Origin: RGIG8748 sp045646525
Lineage (GTDB): Bacteria; Bacillota; Clostridia; UMGS1810
Assembly: GCA_045646525.1 (NCBI GenBank)
Contig: JAZRKX010000013.1
Span: 1-43,390, forward strand
Direction of reading: 5' to 3'
DNA length: 43,390 nucleotides
Shown: piece by piece, positions 42,004 to 43,390 of the stretch
How the letters are laid out: each line of letters opens with the position of its first letter
Numbering within the stretch: the stretch's first letter is position 1
The notes under the pieces: model-generated
Told to the model about the DNA's origin: nothing
Seen by the model: the letters and a program-made list of their open reading frames with translations, nothing else
Databases searched by the model: none
Position numbers and translations under genes: made by a program

Positions 42004-43248
42004 TTATGCATAGAGTTCGGAAGAAGTTGTACCGAGAGTTTGTTCAATTGTAGATATGTTTGGGGTGATTTTCAAGAAAATTCTCTGGATGTTTTCGTTT
42101 TCTAATATATGATGATATGTTTTAGTGAATTCGTAAAAATATTTTCTAAATAAGATTTGGTCGTTTAAATGATTATATATTAACATTAACAGAAAACATA
42201 GCTGTTTTTTATCTGGTTCTTCTTCCAAAGTTCGTGTGATAAATTCAGCAATATTGTTAAGTTCTGTAAAAGATATTTTTGATTTGAAAGCGGATGTATA
42301 CGTGTTGTATGCATTCAAAAAGTTTGAGATAGTGTCTTTTTGATACAATTTTAAAAAGATTTTGTTGAATTTCCAAATACTATCGTATTTTACGTTATTG
42401 CAATTTGCCAAACAAAGCAAAGCTCTGTCAATATCTCGAGAATAAAGGAAATAATATATCGACGAAAATAAACGGAATTGGTATATATTTGGATTCAATT
42501 TTTCAATATCATCCAAATGTTGTTTCATCACAGCTAAAAGATGTTTCTCGGGCTTTTCGTAGTATTTGTTTAAGGCCTTTTGTGATAACAATAGGCTACA
42601 TATGCATAATCTGTGATTTATACTATTCTTTATATAATTTATGACAGGTGCATTTTTAGTTGTGTTTTTAATGCGGTTTTTTATGTTTTGAAAATGAGAA
42701 AACGCATCATCAATTCTGTAGGTTAGCAGACAAATGCATGCAGTTAGATATTCATAGGCATAATTTAATTGAATTGCATTCAATTCAAAATCATCAGTTT
42801 CGGTTTGTTTCAAAATTTCAATATCTTTTAATGGGTCAAAAACATTATGACTTTCATGGGCAAAAAGTTTGTAATTTTGTTCGCTAAGTTTACCATGAAC
42901 TATTCCGTTTTTTAGATGAAGTTTACATGCTATTGATTCAGATTCGTTTCCAAAAACACTATGACCGAAAATTATAAATTTAGCTCTGCGTTTTTTCATA
43001 AACGAAAGTATTTTTTCGTTAGAATCATATTTTTCGTTAAAACGTTTGGTGAGATAAAAATTAAACATTTTTACATTATAGAAATTGTTAGTTTCTTTTA
43101 AACTTCTGGAGAATTCTTTTGCGAATTTTTGATTAATAAGATTGTTTTGTTCTTCAGTTTCAGTATCAATTGCAAATATAATTCCAAGCTCATTTTTTTG
43201 AATTTTGGAAATTTTCTTATAGATATTAAGAGCAACATTAGGATGATA
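42004..43248 (-). pseudogene. Unknown alpha/beta and helical-repeat protein, 5' end lost to the IS
   Basis: The first in-frame ATG is at 43068 (354 aa). The same frame stays open upstream to 43248, however, and this part reads as coding ('NELGIIFAIDTETEEQNNLINQKFAKEF'), with no usable start codon. It stops 8 bases from the IS terminus at 43256. The real start therefore lies beyond the insertion. The N-terminal part looks like an alpha/beta domain ('KFIIFGHSVFG'), and residues after about 130 look like TPR-type helical repeats ('AYEYLTACICLLTYRIDDAFSHFQNI'). I do not recognise the family. No ribosome site stands out before ATG 43068. A shorter product could still be made, but loss of function is likely. 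Confidence 0.6.
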
Positions 43249-43301
43249 TTATAAATGTTAAACTGAAAATGTACAAAAACGCCAACTCAAAATGTACAAT
43301 T

Positions 43302-43337
43302 CTGACAAGTCGCTTTTGAATAGAGTATACTCTATTC
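43302..43337 (+). promoter_or_regulatory. Transposase promoter with a perfect 20-bp palindrome
   Basis: CTGACA (43302-43307) and TATACT (43326-43331) are 18 bases apart. The -10 sits in the middle of GAATAGAGTA-TACTCTATTC (43318-43337), a perfect palindrome. A protein bound there would block the promoter, so autoregulation of the transposase is likely. GGGAGTGA lies ahead of the ATG at 43351. Confidence 0.55.
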
Positions 43338-43350
43338 GGGAGTGATGAAA

Positions 43351-43390
43351 ATGAATTACAGAAAAGACATTTATGAGAAGGTGAAATTTA
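43351..43390 (+). CDS. istA: IS21-like transposase (IstA) start, cut by the window edge
   Basis: Only 13 codons are visible (M-N-Y-R-K-D-I-Y-E-K-V-K-F). They follow a ribosome site and a promoter, and lie just inside the IS21-like terminal repeats, where istA starts in this family. The fragment is too short to prove the identity by itself. Confidence 0.45.
   Translation, partial: MNYRKDIYEKVKF

Larger units (their letters stand above)
43256..43390 (+). mobile_element. Left end of a second IS21-like element (partial)
   Basis: From TGTTAAAC (43256) the sequence carries GAAAATGTACAAAAA (43264-43278) and AAAATGTACAATT (43289-43301), an inverted match to the IS end at 93-135. A transposase-like frame begins at 43351. 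The two ends are similar but not identical, so they belong to related, not recently duplicated, copies or to the two end types of one family. The element runs off the window. Confidence 0.65.

Overview
The window looks like accessory chromosomal DNA of an anaerobic Clostridia bacterium (Bacillota), probably a gut or rumen relative of the Oscillospiraceae or Lachnospiraceae. The reasons are strong AGGAGG-type ribosome binding sites, AT-rich flanks, a YesM/YesN two-component pair next to an LplB/YtcP-type sugar ABC importer without its own ATPase, SLH-domain surface proteins and many short intrinsic terminators. There are no rRNA, tRNA or CRISPR features.

Layout. (1) 1-135 and 43256-43390 are inward-facing ends of IS21-like elements, with inverted TGTACATTTT terminal repeats; a transposase gene starts at 43351. 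They bracket the whole window. (2) 154-2626 holds a small HTH protein divergent from a two-gene unit: a zinc-knuckle amidoligase and a class II glutamine amidotransferase, a predicted peptide or small-molecule amidation pair. (3) 2849-4466 is a probable toxin-antitoxin operon: a consensus promoter, an operator-like palindrome, an unknown 150-aa protein, and an antitoxin with HTH and Panacea (DUF4065) domains. (4) 4699-9857 is a glycan-enzyme segment: a polysaccharide deacetylase, a truncated SGNH-hydrolase N-terminus, a DUF4091/GH123-like protein and a TIM-barrel glycosidase-like protein. (5) 9885-12822 encodes the YesM-like kinase and YesN-like regulator. (6) 13010-41833 is a 29-kb co-directional run: two permeases and a binding lipoprotein, five very large secreted proteins, then seven cytoplasmic enzymes. 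(7) 42004-43248 is a gene whose 5' end appears to be cut off by the right-hand IS.

How it works together (inference). The cluster appears to take apart a glycan that contains uronic acid and N-acetylhexosamine. Two secreted right-handed beta-helix proteins are the best depolymerase candidates, helped by a CBM6/SLH-like protein, an SLH-anchored protein and a tandem Ig-like protein at the cell surface. Oligosaccharides enter through the ABC importer. Inside the cell, GH88 (unsaturated uronyl hydrolase), GH2 (beta-glucuronidase with the NxK signature), GH20 (hexosaminidase-like), a beta-propeller protein and a GH94 phosphorylase trim them. A NahK-type anomeric kinase and a nucleotidyltransferase could then turn the released sugar into a nucleotide sugar. 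The enzyme set fits a glycosaminoglycan-like or other uronate/HexNAc polymer, but no known GAG lyase, sulfatase or Kdu pathway gene is present, so the substrate is open.
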